Below are positions 11,908 through 25,626 of a stretch of 64,000 bases of DNA, one piece after another; the first letter of the stretch is position 1, and every line of letters begins with the position of its first letter. The notes under the pieces were generated by a model. The model worked only from the letters and a program-made list of their open reading frames with translations, was not told the origin of the DNA and did not search any database. The stretch spans positions 112,380,410 through 112,444,409 of the forward strand of contig CM063284.1 in assembly GCA_032173965.1 (NCBI GenBank), written 5' to 3'. Both the position numbers and the translations under genes were made by a program. Source of the stretch: Sitta carolinensis (lineage: Eukaryota; Chordata; Aves; Passeriformes; Sittidae).

Positions 11908-14900
11908 ACCTTAACCTGAGGAACTGTTTTGTTTACTAGTAGCTTTTATAAGTGACTGTTCAGATAAGGCAAAACGGCAGCAGCAACTGCAATAAACCTC
12001 GGTCTTTCTCTCTGTTATAGCTATGCTGTGCCAGAGATGACAAAACAAATGCAGATTTTATTGGTGACCACTGGAATGGCATGCATACTTGTTGTAATAG
12101 GAATTCTCAGACCAGAATATTGCTGTTGATTACAGGACCTGGTACGAGAAGCAAAGTTGCAGTTCAGACTTAATTCTAAATCCATCAAATGGTCAGTAAA
12201 ACACATTGATTTAAATATTTCTATGAATCTATTTTTTTGTTATTGACTTGATTATTTATGGGGGATCTGTAAGTTCATATTTTATAGAAGAAAGGAAGGA
12301 AAAAAAAAAAGCAGTGAAGAAAATCAGCGGCATTCAAGGATCAGTAAACAACACAGTGAACAACAACAGTTTGTCTAAGCATCAGTGCAACATGGAGATG
12401 CCTTAGTCCACTTTAAATAGGAAATCTGTGGCCTTGCTCTGATAATGTCCAAGGTTTTTTTTTTTGTTCTCTGGTGTTTTACCTAGGTGATTCTGATACT
12501 GGAGTGTAGTAATTTGAATTCAATGTCTCTGCAAAGAGTGTTGTTTACCAAAAATAAGTACCTGGTTTCCTCTGTTTTTACAGCTTGCACTCAGTTTTCT
12601 TCTATAGGTTCTCAAACTGTCTCTCTGCCCATTTTATTTGGTAGCTTCCAGTCATATTCCCCAAGCCCTTTTACCTCTGATAGCCGATTTCTATTTCAGC
12701 AAAGAAACTGACTGCAGTTGAAAAACTGGTGATGGTGGCAATTTCTAAATAGAAAGCAAACTCCAAATAACAATATGCAAATATTCACTGAAAGATAAAT
12801 AATGCCAGTTGTTTTAGCAGGCTGCTGTGATTTCCGTTACCATTTCACTGGGAAGGACTGATAAGGTCTAGTGCCATTACAAATGTGTTACATTGTAATG
12901 CCTAAGTTGGTAATGTAAAATAGACAGTATTTTTATTTTGTGAGTAAAAAGTAGGAATATTCTTTTCAATGGTAGGAATAATTTCATAATACCCAATGAT
13001 AAAACAGACTGAAAATGTTTTGACCTTAGTCAACTAATTTCAATCCCATCAAAATGAGGAAAGATCATAATCAAATATTGGTTTGATTATGGGATTTCAA
13101 ATGAAATTTTGATTTCTTTTTTTTTGTCCTGGGTCAATTAAAAATTACTTATTCCTATTGTTTTCATTGCAGTTAATGAAACTTCTGAATTTCTCTGAGA
13201 ATAGATTTTGTCATGTCTTTCAGGTATTCTTACCTTGTTAGTTCAAGCTCTATCAAGACATACTGGCATTTGTGATTCAAACTGTATCAAGTGAACAGAA
13301 ATTATGTTATATCTATTGGAAAATCCTGGTTTGCATTTTCCAGGGTATATGGGAAAAATTTTAATCAGTTGAAAAAATGGAAATATGTACTTTTTTATAC
13401 TCTTGTAAGATGGGCATAAAACACAGTCATAGTATTTTAATTCAATAATTTGTAATAAGGCTGGTATAATGTCCTTTCTTCATTTAATCTGGTTTCAGTG
13501 TTTATTATTCATTGCATATTATTATTTTGATTTTTCTTAAGCAAGATATACAGATTTTTAAAGTTTCACTGTGAATGATTATTTTTTCATTAAGAATTGC
13601 AATTAACTCTGGACATGACACATGTTTATATATGCAGGTATAAATATATTTTTCAGGTGTTTATAAAAGATCTAAAAATCTCAAATAAGCACTTCTAAAG
13701 TATTAACAAACATTAATTTATTTTCTAACCTCTTTTAGGACACTGATACAATGCTTTTGGTCTGCTTTAACTTAAGGAAAATAAAAAGATACAGTATAAT
13801 GTGGAAAGTCTCACTGAATTAGTGGCATTAGGCATAATGCCAGGGGCTTGAAATTTACATTTGAGTGTGAAACAATTGCCTTGGCAGAGAAGTGCCAGTA
13901 TGTCTTCTATACAAAAATTTTATGTTGAGAGATAATGGAGGGAAAATCCAGACTGCAGTGATGAATAGTCAGAGAACTTCTCTTTATCTCTGACAAAAGG
14001 CACTGTTATTGAGGAAAAACTGAGAAATTATCTAAATCATGTCACAGTTCATGCAGCCTCCAGAACAATGAAGAATAAACAGACATTTAGTACAAATTTG
14101 GGCTCTGACATGTGCACTGTCCTCTTTGAAATCAAGTACATAATTATATTTAGACAAATCTCCTGAATCACCATAGGGTAACATTGGAAAAGTGAGACAG
14201 CAGACAAAAGATTTTTTTTTTCCCTAACAACATTCCAGACTTTGATCCAGAGCCAAACTTTCACGCTCCAGTTTGCCATACTGCGTTTCACATAAAGACA
14301 TGCAGCAACAGCACATTGCACTTGCTATCACTGTTTTCATGTTACTCTCCTCTAATAATGTTTTTTTTTGTGAAATATTTTGCATTGTGTGGTTCTGTTC
14401 ATTTTGGTTTTTTTAATTATTTTGCCATTTGCAATAGTTTTCTTTTGCCAAGCCAGGACAGACTGGGTGACTCGTTAGGTCGTTTTGTGGGTGTTTGTTC
14501 TGGGGGACGCTAGATAATTGTTAATGCAAACAGCACTGAATAAACGAACAGAAGCCATAGATGCATTCATTCAGTTAATACTGCCTTTTGGATCACTGAC
14601 TATGGAAAAATTGTTGTTTATAGAGTGAATCATTAATTTGGCTTGTGTATTAAATAGGCTTGCCACCAAAATAATGAATTATGACTGGCAGATAAATACC
14701 ATACTTGTTTTAACCAAGGTAAAATGAACAAAACATTAAAAACCATGTTAGCTACTAATTGCCAACTTCAATTCTTTTGAAGCATGAGCTTTGCTAAGAG
14801 CTGGACATTTTGTTAAAAAGCTTTGTCAGGTAATTATTTTCCTCCCTGACAAAGAACTGCACAGGTTTGCTGATTCCAAAGTTCATCTCAGTCCTGGCGC

Positions 14901-17900
14901 TATCAGGTAGATTGAGGTACATAGAGCTTAGGGTCTTCCAGCTTCATGACCATCCTTCTTCTCACATTAATTTATTAAAACTGTAATTCTGTGTGATAGA
15001 TATACAGATCCCTATTCATGTATTGAACTTTGTGAGGAGGTATGAGGAAGTGCTTGAATCTAAAGGCTGTTGCCAACTTGCTGAGAAATTTTTCAGCAAA
15101 TGAGTCTGTTATGTAAATTACTAAAAATCATTATGTTAACAGAACATAAGTAACTCAGTGGTCAAATAAAATATACTTCAAGTGTACTGGAAAGCAATAA
15201 CTGAATGAGAGTTTATTAATCTGCAGTTACTCAACTCCTCCTTTGATTTACTGTGGTGTCTGCATGCCTCTGATTACTCTTCCAGTACCAAACACCTTGT
15301 GGCAAGCTGGATGGAATGAATATGCATTCATGGAATTTGGATTTTAAGTAATGTTTCTCTTTTTCCTGAAATATTTTTTTTTTCCTGTAAAGCACAAAGG
15401 ACTAGCTATGCTATATGTAAGGATAATTTTGAAATCTACTTTCCCCACTTATAATAGCGAAGGTTTGGGGTTTAATTTTAATTGTTGCTAAAGAAAGGCC
15501 TTGCAGAGTTACAAATATATGTATGTTTAATTTCCTAACACACACAAAAATGACAGATATGATTTTCTTCAGACATTTTTACAATGTAGAGCCCAAAATA
15601 TTTTGGCAAGGGCAGGACTTGAAAAGGCAAATATTAGTAGTAAACTATTACCTTTAGTAGTTGCTGATCTGTTATTTGTGCCTTTGAAATATGGTTTTAG
15701 TCTCTTTCCCTATTAGTCATTCAGACATTTCTCAGACAATATGAATTTCTTGTGATTTTTGTCCATCAAGTAAGACATACAAGTGATGTACAGTGATATC
15801 ATATACTAAATGAAACTTTATTTGATAATGCATAATTTCTCCATACACTTGTTATTTGTGCATAGACTACTGCATTCTTACTTTGCAGCAGTAACCTTGA
15901 GAATGAAGTATTTCCTACTATCAGTAGTATTTAATTTGGCTTGTGATATTTCCTACACTTGACAAAGTGTCTCTTCATGATGTTGTGCCCACAAGAAATT
16001 CTCTTTATGTTTGCTATCTTATTTCATTATTGTACACTGGAGTATTCAGTCATGGAAGTACTTTGCGAAATTACATCTATTATACCACTGGAATATGACC
16101 TGATTTATTATAAGAAGATCAGAGCATAGCTCAAGTGCTCAGTGCATTATCCTAAATGAAGCTTTGTCTCTGAGGTCTGCCATAGCCTTCATCTTCGTCA
16201 TTATGTTTTAGCCATTGATTTCCCTTTAGAGCACAAATGCCATAAAAATACTGCTTGGTAAATGTTTCTTCAGTATTGAATAACTGCTTGTTCTGCCAAG
16301 GGGGTGTCAAAGTCTCTTCCCAACCTGTCTGTTACACACTGTTCATTTTACATGCATCAGCAGAGGTGAGCTAAATAGGTCTGATAAGTTTTGGAGGAGA
16401 TGCAGATTGCAAGCCAAGTTGAAAGGATGGCAAGTAACTTTCCAAAGCTTGCTTGTTTATGTATCTTTGATTGCAGTGGTTCCCAGCCCCTCTACAGAAA
16501 GGCACACTGCTTTTGGAGCCTTCATTTCTCTTTGAGTGATACATGCTGTTCATGCCTCCCGCTGTGCCTGCAAACCAGGCTCTGTCCTGGAGCTGTATCC
16601 TCTGCACCTCCTCAATTCAAAGCCACAGGCAGTTCCTTTCTCACATTCTGAAGCACAGTTTGTCCCAAAGCAACCTAATGGTGGGGAGGGGCAAAAGAAA
16701 AAAAAAAATCAGGCTGAAGGAAGCTCCTATGAGAGCTGGAAAGTTGCTCAGGTGAAAGTGGCTGTGATGTGGAGATGGGGTTGCAGAGATTAGCCAGAAG
16801 CTTATCACAGAAATCTGTAAGCAGTGGGTTTCACAGTTTATCATTTTACAAATGTTTTATTTTTGCAGTTACTTAGGTTTATATTTTCTACCTTTCTTCA
16901 TGTATTACCGGAGGAGACAATTAGTAATCATTGGGGCTTTTACCAACATAAGATATAACATTTCTGCATGATGCATGATATGTATTCCTGTAATTTCATT
17001 ATCTAGAGTGTTTATTTGGGTTATAAATGCTGGAAACAATGTCATTTCGAAGATGATTTATGAGGTACTGCACTTTGTAATCAAACCTTCTGTGTGCTGT
17101 TTGTAAAATATCAAGTGTTATAAAATTGTTGATAGTCAGAAAAAGAACATTGATAATGGACTTACATTTTCTGTGCAGCTGCAGATGAGAATCAGTAGGC
17201 AATAGAGGGGAGCAGAAGCAGTGGCAGCTGTATTGCAAGGATTAGTAACCAAGATGCTGCCTGCCTGAGAAACACATGAACTCTCTGCAAGGAATTTTAT
17301 TTTTTGTTGAGAATTTTGTAGCTCCTGCTTCACATTTTAGACAATATTTTATTAGTAACAATTCTTTTTTTTTTTCTCTGTGATAATACAAGTGTTTCTG
17401 AAATGAGTAAATAAATGCATTATATAAAAACTAAGAATAAAAAAGGAATTGTACTGAGTTATGGAAATGAACAGGGTTAGACAAGGTTTAGATCAAAGTG
17501 CAGCTAAAAGAGAATGAAGGTGGAATTGTCATTGACTGTGGAACCAAAGTTGTCCAAACCCAAACTTTGCAGAACTTTTATTAATGAGGCAGAACATAAC
17601 ACAAGAGAATAAACTTTTGACTGCAGCAGGAATTAGTGACCTGCTGTAACCAGGGCCCAAAAAAGGAGAGCGCCATGCATTACTTCAGTTTGTTTTTCAA
17701 AGATGCATGCTGTTATAGTTCCAGAAGGCTAAGAAGTCCTCAGAATATTTGTCTAAGGTGCGTAAAGTCTCTTTTCGACTTCAGTTTACTCAGCTGAAAA
17801 AAGAGTTCATAAAGATTACAAGGAAACATGCTTTGTAACACAAGGACTGACCCACCAGAGACAAAATCTTTGAAACGGTAATATGACCTTGATTTTATGA

Positions 17901-19226
17901 GCATTTTTGATAGCAGAATTGCAGATACAGTTCGTCATTGGATCTCGGTGCTTGTGTAAAGCTGATAAGGAAGGCATAATGATGGCTCCTTTTTAAATTT
18001 CTGAATTGTAATCTAGCAAACCTAGGCTATCTTTGCTAGAAATTAGTCTAGAGCAGAGGCTGTGAACCAGGCAGAGCTCAATAAATAGAGAACATTAACC
18101 TCTTATGTGTGCTGTTCAATAAAACTGCATTCAGGGCAGCAAAATAAATTAAGAGACTTAATGGAAAGATTTTATTAAGAGGTTTAACTGCAAGTATTTA
18201 GACTTAAATTTTTGTACTATGTGAGGAATTTTAAATTTTAATTTAAACTTAGGCTAATGGTGCAAATTTTGCATTGGAACTTTGAGTACTATACCTATAC
18301 AAATAATGTCAAGCACACTATTAATACAAAATAGCAATAAAATACTCGATGGAGAGATTTTTGTTACAGGATTGTTTGGGTTTTTTTCCAGCCATTGAAT
18401 GAAACTGCTCTTTTGCCCTGGGCTGTTTCGTGTTTCCTGAAAATGTTACTGACTGATGCTTGAATGTTTCTATTGAAGACCCAGCACTAGGACACTGATA
18501 GTAGCCTCTGCTAACATCCTGTTCTGGTGCCTTTATCACATAAACAAATGAATGCATAAGTGTGCATGGCAATGAATGCACTTTAAGCAAAGGCCAGGCA
18601 AAGTAATAATTGCAGGATTCGGTGTGACATTTTGCCAGTACTCACATGTATTCCTGACTTTTCTAACATTTGTTTTTCAACTCATGAATATTTCTGCAAA
18701 GTAAGCGCACTGTTAAATGACAGCTGCTTCTGTGGAGAGATTAGGTACATTAATAAAATGTGAGACAAAAAGTACTCACTGGTGAGTGATGTTTTTTAAT
18801 TAGGGGAGAAAAGAAAAAAATGTTTTTTTCAAAAGAGGAGTTTTCTGAAGATCAACACTTAATTGTCTCTATTTTTGTTACTCTTGATTATACTCTTACT
18901 TATAAAACAAAAATTGAAAAACACAAAAAGAAGGAAATTTACACTTGCAATAAGGAAAGTATGTTTGAATGTCCTGTGAAAGGGAAGAGGTGGTGGGAAC
19001 ACCAGCATTCCTTTGATTATATTCAATGAAAACATGTGCACTTCATAAGAACAGGAACAACTTCTAACATCTTCCTAAGCCTGTTGCAACTTTGATCATT
19101 TCTCCTTTTAAGCAATGGCTGTAACTGGACCTAGCAAAGAGAAGTGCAGTTGCTCATCTCAGACAGATAATGTCTATGTTTTACTATATCTTTTTCATTC
19201 TAATGAAGTTTTTCTTTTCATTTTAG
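11908..19226. other. Probable 5' UTR intron end of SNTG1, no gene recognised
   Basis: AT-rich non-coding sequence leads up to the start-codon exon. Only short A or T runs and chance open frames of 60-90 codons are visible. The last 30 bases are pyrimidine-rich and end in TTTTCATTTTAG, a normal splice acceptor. This is what indicates that the region is an intron with its donor further upstream. No upstream exon, promoter or CpG island was recognised. Confidence 0.6.
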
Positions 19227-19254
19227 ACAAATATCACTTGCTGTGTCATAGCAC
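19227..19254 (+). other. SNTG1: SNTG1 5' UTR part of the start-codon exon
   Basis: These 28 bases lie between the acceptor AG (19225-19226) and the ATG. A TAG at 19249-19251 is in frame with the ATG and only one codon before it, so translation cannot start further upstream in this frame. Position -3 is C and +4 is G, so the start context is moderate. Use of the acceptor is inferred from the pyrimidine tract in front of it, not from transcript data. Confidence 0.75.
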
Positions 19255-19281
19255 ATGGATTTCAGGACCGCCTGTGAAGAG
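19255..19281 (+). CDS. SNTG1: SNTG1 coding exon 1 (residues 1-9)
   Basis: This is the first coding exon of gamma-1-syntrophin, a cytoplasmic adaptor of the dystrophin-associated protein complex that is enriched in neurons. The nine codons read MDFRTACEE, which I recognise as the N-terminus of vertebrate SNTG1. The exon ends in phase 0 before the donor GTAGGA at 19282. The start is fixed by an in-frame TAG one codon upstream. Alone, nine codons would be weak evidence; the support comes from the exact in-frame join to the exon at 30353, whose first residues TKTG continue the known N-terminal sequence. Residues 1-9 lie ahead of the first half of the split PH domain. Regulation is not visible here. 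Confidence 0.93.
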
Positions 19282-20431
19282 GTAGGATCAGATTTTTTTT
19301 TTTCAAATAGCAGAAGGAAAATCAATGAACTTTTAATCTTTTTTTATATGCAAGATACCTTCTCCCACCCCACCCCCCCCACTTATTTTTTTTCTTCCCC
19401 TGAAGTTTTAAGAATTCTATAGTCAAATACAAATGATTCAGCTGATTAGTTCATGGTGGCAGATGGACTTTGTAGAGGAAGATGAAAGAATTTGTGCAAG
19501 TGTATTCATCACGAGACCTCACCTCTGTTCCCATTTACCTCTTTAGGCACAATGTAGGTGCAGGCAGCTACGTTTCGTGTGAGCTTTGCTCTTCTTAAAT
19601 TGTTTATATCTGAAAGTCTCTACATGAAGAAAAACATCAGTGGAGTCAGTCTGTCTGGTGCTGCTCAGCAGAATCAAGGAGGAAATGCAGAAGTATGGGG
19701 AAAAGGTGGGTGGGGGAGAAGGGAAGCTGTGAAGATGACCAAAATGAAAAGCAATTCCATTCAGATTTAGTGAGGTAAGACAGTAATTTTTGCCTAGAAT
19801 TAGTTTCATAATGTCAATGCAAAGTACTTCAGTCCTCCTCCACTAGAGATGAGGGAAGTGATTCTCTGTATATATTAATTCGCCTTAAAGAAAGCAAATA
19901 AAATGTATTTGTAGACATTAGCAAGGGCATCTTATTTACTCAGTGATTTTCTGTGAACAATTGTTTTAATGGGATTTTAACAACTTCAGCAATTGAGACA
20001 TAGTGAGAACAATTTACAGCAAATTATGTAATGATTTTAATGCATTATTATAATTAAAAAATCATGACAATTACCTGTACACTGAGAACCACATACAGCA
20101 TTTAGGAAGCTTGGACTGGAAACAAGAAAACTGGCTAGAACTTCAAGTGTGACCATAATCCCATGAAAAAAATAGAAGTAAAGGGATTGGAACAGCACTA
20201 AAATTAAGAACTAACTGCAGCTAAAACCAATCATGACTTGAGAATCAGTTGGAATAAATTAGGGGAGAAGAGAAAATAAGAAGACTAAAGAACATTAAAT
20301 CATGACAGCATTCTGAAAGGAGTAGTAGGGTCAAAAATATTAAAATGAACCTTGCCTCTGGAAAAGAATACTATGATGTTTTTGAATACGATGATGTTTT
20401 TTCAGGATGGTATATATCAGGCTTTAAAATC

Positions 20432-20466
20432 TCAGAAGATGCATGAACGCATGCAGAAGATGCATG
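20432..20466 (+). repeat. Short direct repeat CAGAAGATGCATG, two copies
   Basis: The 13-mer occurs at 20432-20444 and again at 20454-20466, a 22-base offset, with ATGCATGC palindromic sequence in between and after. It looks like a small local tandem duplication. No function is implied. Confidence 0.7.
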
Positions 20467-21299
20467 CATTCTATAGCTGTATATCTCAGGTTATTTGCAT
20501 GGAAGAAAGCATTCTTATTAATCTTGAGGTTTGGCTTTTCAAATGGAATATTTTCAGTTGGAATGAGCTTGCAATGATCATGTAGTCCCACTTAGTGATC
20601 ACTTCATGGCTGACGAAAGGTTAAATCATGTTATTTGGGCATTTTGGTTTTAGCTTTATTATTATTTTTTATTTTTGAATGCATTTATTTAGGTAAAGAG
20701 AAAGATAAGTATTATTTTCATAGGGTTTTTTTTGTTATTCTGTAAACTAAACTCTGTAGACTATTTAGTGGCAATTAACTTCTCTGTGTCCAGCAGACGT
20801 AGTGACAAGAGCAGCCACAGAAAGACAACTTGGCATCTGAGTCCTAGCTTAGCCTTTACAGTGCAAGTACACTTACAGATCTGTATCATTCTGTATCTAG
20901 TTTTTAATGAGGGCATTGATTTCAAATTTAGGTCTTTAAAAATCTGCTGATTTACAGAGCTTCCATGGTATACAAGGAAAGGAGAGGATGATTCCACCCA
21001 TTCTAAAAAAACCCTCCAGAATTTGGAGACTGCAAAGAAGATCTTTTAAGTAGCATTTAAATAAAATTAAATGAGGTGGATTCAATCTCAGTTTATATGT
21101 TTTGTGTAAAATGGGGTCTGTGACACCACAGAATCACTTCTGAGGTTATGGGCTATCTCTTTCCTCACGAAAAGAAGTTAATAAAATACAGATTTTTAAC
21201 TCACTTTTATCAAACGCCTAAATGTGTCTAATTAAATAATAAGCAGCCTTCTACTTGCACATAGCGCAATTTTTAACTAAAACCTTAGCACTGTCCTGA

Positions 21300-22160
21300 T
21301 ACTGCTTTGATTTTTGTTTGAGGGAAAATACAGTGAAGATCTGAAAGCCCAAGAGAGCAGCTCTGTTTGCCCAGGTCCAGAAGAGTCATGAGGATGAAGA
21401 TGTTTCCCCAGTAGGCACATGGAGGCACACATACACACTACACGTATCCATAACAACTTTTATGTACACCATGGGCCACACAGATCCAACAGCAACACAC
21501 AGAGCATACACAGACAGCACCAATGCCCTCATCCTGTTCCCCTCTGGCTGAGCAGGATTGAGGTCCCCTTATTAGAGTTTATGTATTTGTATAAGTATAT
21601 ATTATGTTGTGGGTGCCTTCAGCAGTGGGGCTAAGACAGTTTGCCCAGTGTGCCCAGCAGCTATCCCTGAATCCCAGTCTCCAATCTCCTAGTCTAGGTT
21701 GGGCTTGGATCATGGCCAAACAAACACACTGACTAAAAAACTTCATGTGACCAGTCCCTTTTTTGACACCTTAACACTCTGTTTTCAGGTACTCATCCCT
21801 CCCATGCGCCACCCCCCCCCCCCCCCCCCCACCACCATAGCGCTGAATTCCTTCCCCTGCCTTTGTTTCCTCCCCTAAACATCCCATAGCAGGTCCTGTG
21901 CAATCCAAAATGGCATTCCATTGTGTGTCCCATGCTCCTAGTCACTGACCTCGGCTCACTCCAAGAGGTGCTATGTCATTTTCTTAACATAATGGGTTTC
22001 ACATTCAGACACTGGAACTGAAGCTGTTGTAGGACAGCCCTGGCAGGGGACCCAGACTGCATGTCCCTTTCTGAGTCCCTAATTTGGGTACCCACCTGAC
22101 ATTGCGGTCCTGTGGTACTTTGAGCTTTTGGAAATGGACTTTCAGTAGGCTGATGGAACT
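21300..22160. other. GC-richer block of unknown origin inside intron 1
   Basis: Compared with its flanks this block is richer in C and G. It contains a CACA-rich part (about 21418-21520), a 19-C run (21812-21830) and several CC-rich phrases. It could be a decayed transposable element such as a CR1 or LTR fragment. I could not find ends, a 3' CR1 octamer repeat, a polyadenylation signal or a coding frame that would settle it. Confidence 0.35.
21812..21830 (+). repeat. Poly-C run, 19 bases
   Basis: Nineteen consecutive C follow ACC and precede ACCACC. The length may be inaccurate because homopolymers are error-prone. The complementary G run could form intermolecular or folded G structures. Confidence 0.95.
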
Positions 22161-24031
22161 GGGCAGGGCGTTACTTGGATTTTAAATCTCATCCATTCAA
22201 GTAATAATTAATTGATTACTTAATGAAATGCTTCACTTGAGGACAGTATAAGGTGTAATCATCCATTCTGTCAGGTATTTCAAATCCCAATATATACCTT
22301 TAAGCTATTACTTTTAATAAAATATTCTTCATACCTTAAAATTTGCCATATTTGTCACCAAAACTTCATCTAGTACTTGAGCTTCTTACAAAAGTGATGG
22401 TAACTGCTGAGGAAAAGACCATTGTGGCACTACACCCTTAATCAGCATGTTGTTCTATTCCATCTTGGGACATCTTTGGCACTAGTTTAGTCACTTCAAG
22501 CCACAAACATTTTGCTAATATTTATTTATTTCAGCTATTGACATGAAAGGTAAAGTAGCTGTAGACTTTGCTCTGGATATTTTTGTTTAATTGGTTCTCT
22601 AGTCAGTGCATTTAAAATTTTCAGGCTTTTAGCCCCTCCATCCCCTATTGTATCAGATTCTCAATCATACTACATATGTGGGAAAGATATCTCTAGTGTT
22701 CTGTGCCAGAATACTTACTCAGTAGTTTTTGATAATTTCAATATGAGCTTCTGTGAAGCATCATGACTATTCGATCTTCCCCTTTTTGTTTCCTTTCATC
22801 TGTATATCCCAGTGCTATAGCCACTGCACTGCAGAAGAACCAAGATTGCTCTCCCAAACTGGTGAATGCAGCTCAGATTCTTGTTAGTGTTTCCATCCTT
22901 AGTAATGGCAGTACATGGTTTGAGCTGGGTTTCAATTAGCATAAAACCAAAATTTTCCATATAGATGCACTGAGGCTAAAGCATGTTTTTGTGTCCATGG
23001 CATACTCATTATTTTTTTCCTTAAACGACTTTTCATTCTAATTAACTGCTGCTCTAGCACACTGGAGGTCTCTGAGGGAACCTCAGTTCTTTCATAGTAC
23101 TGATGCTTTCATGCATCCCTAATTTCTTCTAATGTCTGCTAGTGAGATTTGGTTTGAGATTGGGACACTGAAATGGTCTTGTCTCTATACCTGCATGTGC
23201 ACTTTGCACCTAAATTCCTAGAGCAGATATGATTGGAGCTCTCAGTGTTATTATAATGAGAGGTTAAACACAGATATGTACACAGGTAGAGTTTGTTTTC
23301 AATCTCAAAGCAATTTCTAGGATCCTAATGATTATTTTCTTCCCCAAGCATCTTATCTTCAGGCTGTGCTGCCTTTCAAAGCATCTTATAGTAGTTTTGT
23401 CCTGCAAGAAAATAACTTCCATGCTAGACAATTCAAATGGTACTACAAAAAGATGAGAACTTACACACATACACACATTTTTTAAGGGAAGATGGTATCT
23501 GAAGAGGTGATTTTTAATTTTTTTTTTTTTTTGTGTGTGTGTATGTATGTCTTCTCTTGTTAGTTGTGGGGATTTTTTCACTGTTTCATATTTCATTATT
23601 CAGTATTCCATGCTCTTTTCCCATACTCATCAGCAAATAACATCCATTTTGTTAGTTCTTCTGTTTAACAATTTCAAAACCATAAGACTATCCAGCTCCT
23701 CTTTTACCCTTTATCCCAAGCTTTTTGAACTTTACAAGAGCATAAATCATAGAGTCACTGGGTCCTTAAAGCGCTCTCCTGTACTCACTTGACCTTATTC
23801 TATATTCTGAGAACTATCTCTTGGAAGATAACCTCAGTCTCTGACATAATGCCGTCCTCTGCAGTGAAAGTATCCTTCTGTTGAAATTGAAGACTTGGGA
23901 TGATAATGCATTAGAACATTTTCCCCTGCATTTTTTTTAAAGTTCATATTTTCCATGTGCTTTATGAACAAGCTGCATTAGCAGCTTTCTAACTTGTGAA
24001 ATTTCATTCTGTACTTCTCATAGCTTGGCTT

Positions 24032-24047
24032 CCCCCCCCCCCCCCCC
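24032..24047 (+). repeat. Poly-C run, 16 bases
   Basis: Sixteen consecutive C lie in AT-rich intron sequence, flanked by GGCTT and AAGTATG. No associated gene or element was found. Confidence 0.95.
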
Positions 24048-24785
24048 AAGTATGACATCAAACTTATTAAGTTAATAAATACCCTATTCATTTTCCTGCT
24101 TGCACTCTATTAATTTGTTTTCACAGTAGTGTCCACTGTTTCCTTGAAGGATTAATTTGAATTGGTAAACTGTTTGTCCTCTGCTTTAGGAATTCTATAA
24201 ATATTCTTGTAGACTTCACAAGCTTTATAATTTGATATGTTCTGTTATTCAAAGGTGTAGTGACCTCTATTTCAACATCCATCTTCTTGGGGAGGGGGCT
24301 TACCTGCAACAAAATGTGTTTTAAATTTTAAGCCATATTTAGCTTCCTTGTGAGTTCCTTCCCTAAATATTGTTATACTTTTATGGTCTGTCTATAGTCA
24401 CTTTTATGCCTTTTTCTGATTTACATGTTTCAGCCTAAGCTGCTGTTTTCCTTTGTTTATAAATCCTGTTAAATAGTAATATTGGGATTTCTAATACTGT
24501 GGGTGTCTGGGATTTTTCTTAAGTGAAGCTTCAACTCCTGATTTAATTTCAAAATCACATGATGGAAAATGACTGGTAATTTACAATATATGTTAGAATG
24601 TGAAGTAAATTTGAAGAAACATACATGTTCTCACAATAGCCTTCCATTTTATATTACCTTTCCTCTTGGGTTCAACTTGATAGTCACAGTAAGCTCATTG
24701 GCAGTTTAGACATCAAAGTGGAATCCTTACAGTTACAGAAAAAGAAAATTTTTGCTCTGAAAAAGTACCTTAGCTTAGGAAGAAG

Positions 24786-24788
<3 letters not shown>

Positions 24789-24823
<35 letters not shown>
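24789..24823 (+). repeat. (AT)n microsatellite
   Basis: A pure AT dinucleotide run of about 17 copies is followed directly by an A-rich then T-rich segment. It is self-complementary and therefore able to form a cruciform or hairpin. Confidence 0.95.
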
Positions 24824-24828
<5 letters not shown>

Positions 24829-25601
24829 ATATTTTTTTTTCAAATGTCTAATTTACATTTTGTATTGCAGACTGTATGAAAAAAGGACTTTCTCTATAGG
24901 AATTCATTCTTTCAATAAAATCACTTGGAAAGAATACCACAACAAATATTTACCTGGCAAATACTTGACAAATCAAATTAAAATAAGTTCAAGTCCAAAT
25001 TTGGAATTTTTCTGCAGTTCTTTCAGACTGTAGTGTACAATTCATATGCAGGAATGGACTTGCTGTCCCTTGGATTGGAAAATGTTGGTATCTGATTGAA
25101 GAGGCTCTGAATGACAAGCTGAACACATCCCTGTGTGTCTGGGCTGCATTCCAGTTTTTGACAATATGAGTGCTTTTCACTTAAGCTAGCAATACCTGCA
25201 CAGAATATGTAGGTGGACTGTTTAAAAAACATCCTGTATATGGTTCTGACACATATTCCTGCCTCTTAAATCCAATACCATTGCCTCCTTAAACCTCTGA
25301 TTCAATTTCCTTTTTTATTATTATACTTACGATTATGAAGCAGTGACAGGCATATCTCCAAATACTCAGAGGTCAGCCTCAGTTCAAATAAGCATCCAAA
25401 AGGGCAGATATTAATCTGAAGGAGCTAGGTACACATATAAGGCAGTTTTGTAACCCTTTCTCCTTACTGCTATCATGTTCTTGATAGTGGAAATAAATTT
25501 CAGGTCTTAAACCAAATTGCAGAGGCTTACTTTATTTTGGGACATAACAGTCAAAGTAGAAACTAAAAATCCAGGTCACCTTGCATAGCAAATATGCTGA
25601 G

Positions 25602-25626
25602 TTTTTTTTTTTTTTTTTTTTTTTTT
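25602..25626 (+). repeat. Poly-T run, 25 bases
   Basis: An uninterrupted T run is followed by a CT-rich tail (CCTCTTTCTTTCTTCC), giving a long pyrimidine tract on the sense strand of SNTG1. It is not next to a recognised exon. Confidence 0.95.

Noticed and set aside
11713..11939. Hydrophobic-looking frames of 60-73 codons rich in Phe, Val and Leu
   Set aside because: They are produced by the T/G-rich low-complexity tract and do not indicate a membrane protein.
23741..23830. CR1 retrotransposon 3' end suggested by AATCATAGAGTCACTGG
   Set aside because: It resembles the reverse complement of a CR1 tail only for a short stretch. There is no octamer repeat and no continuing similarity that I can support.
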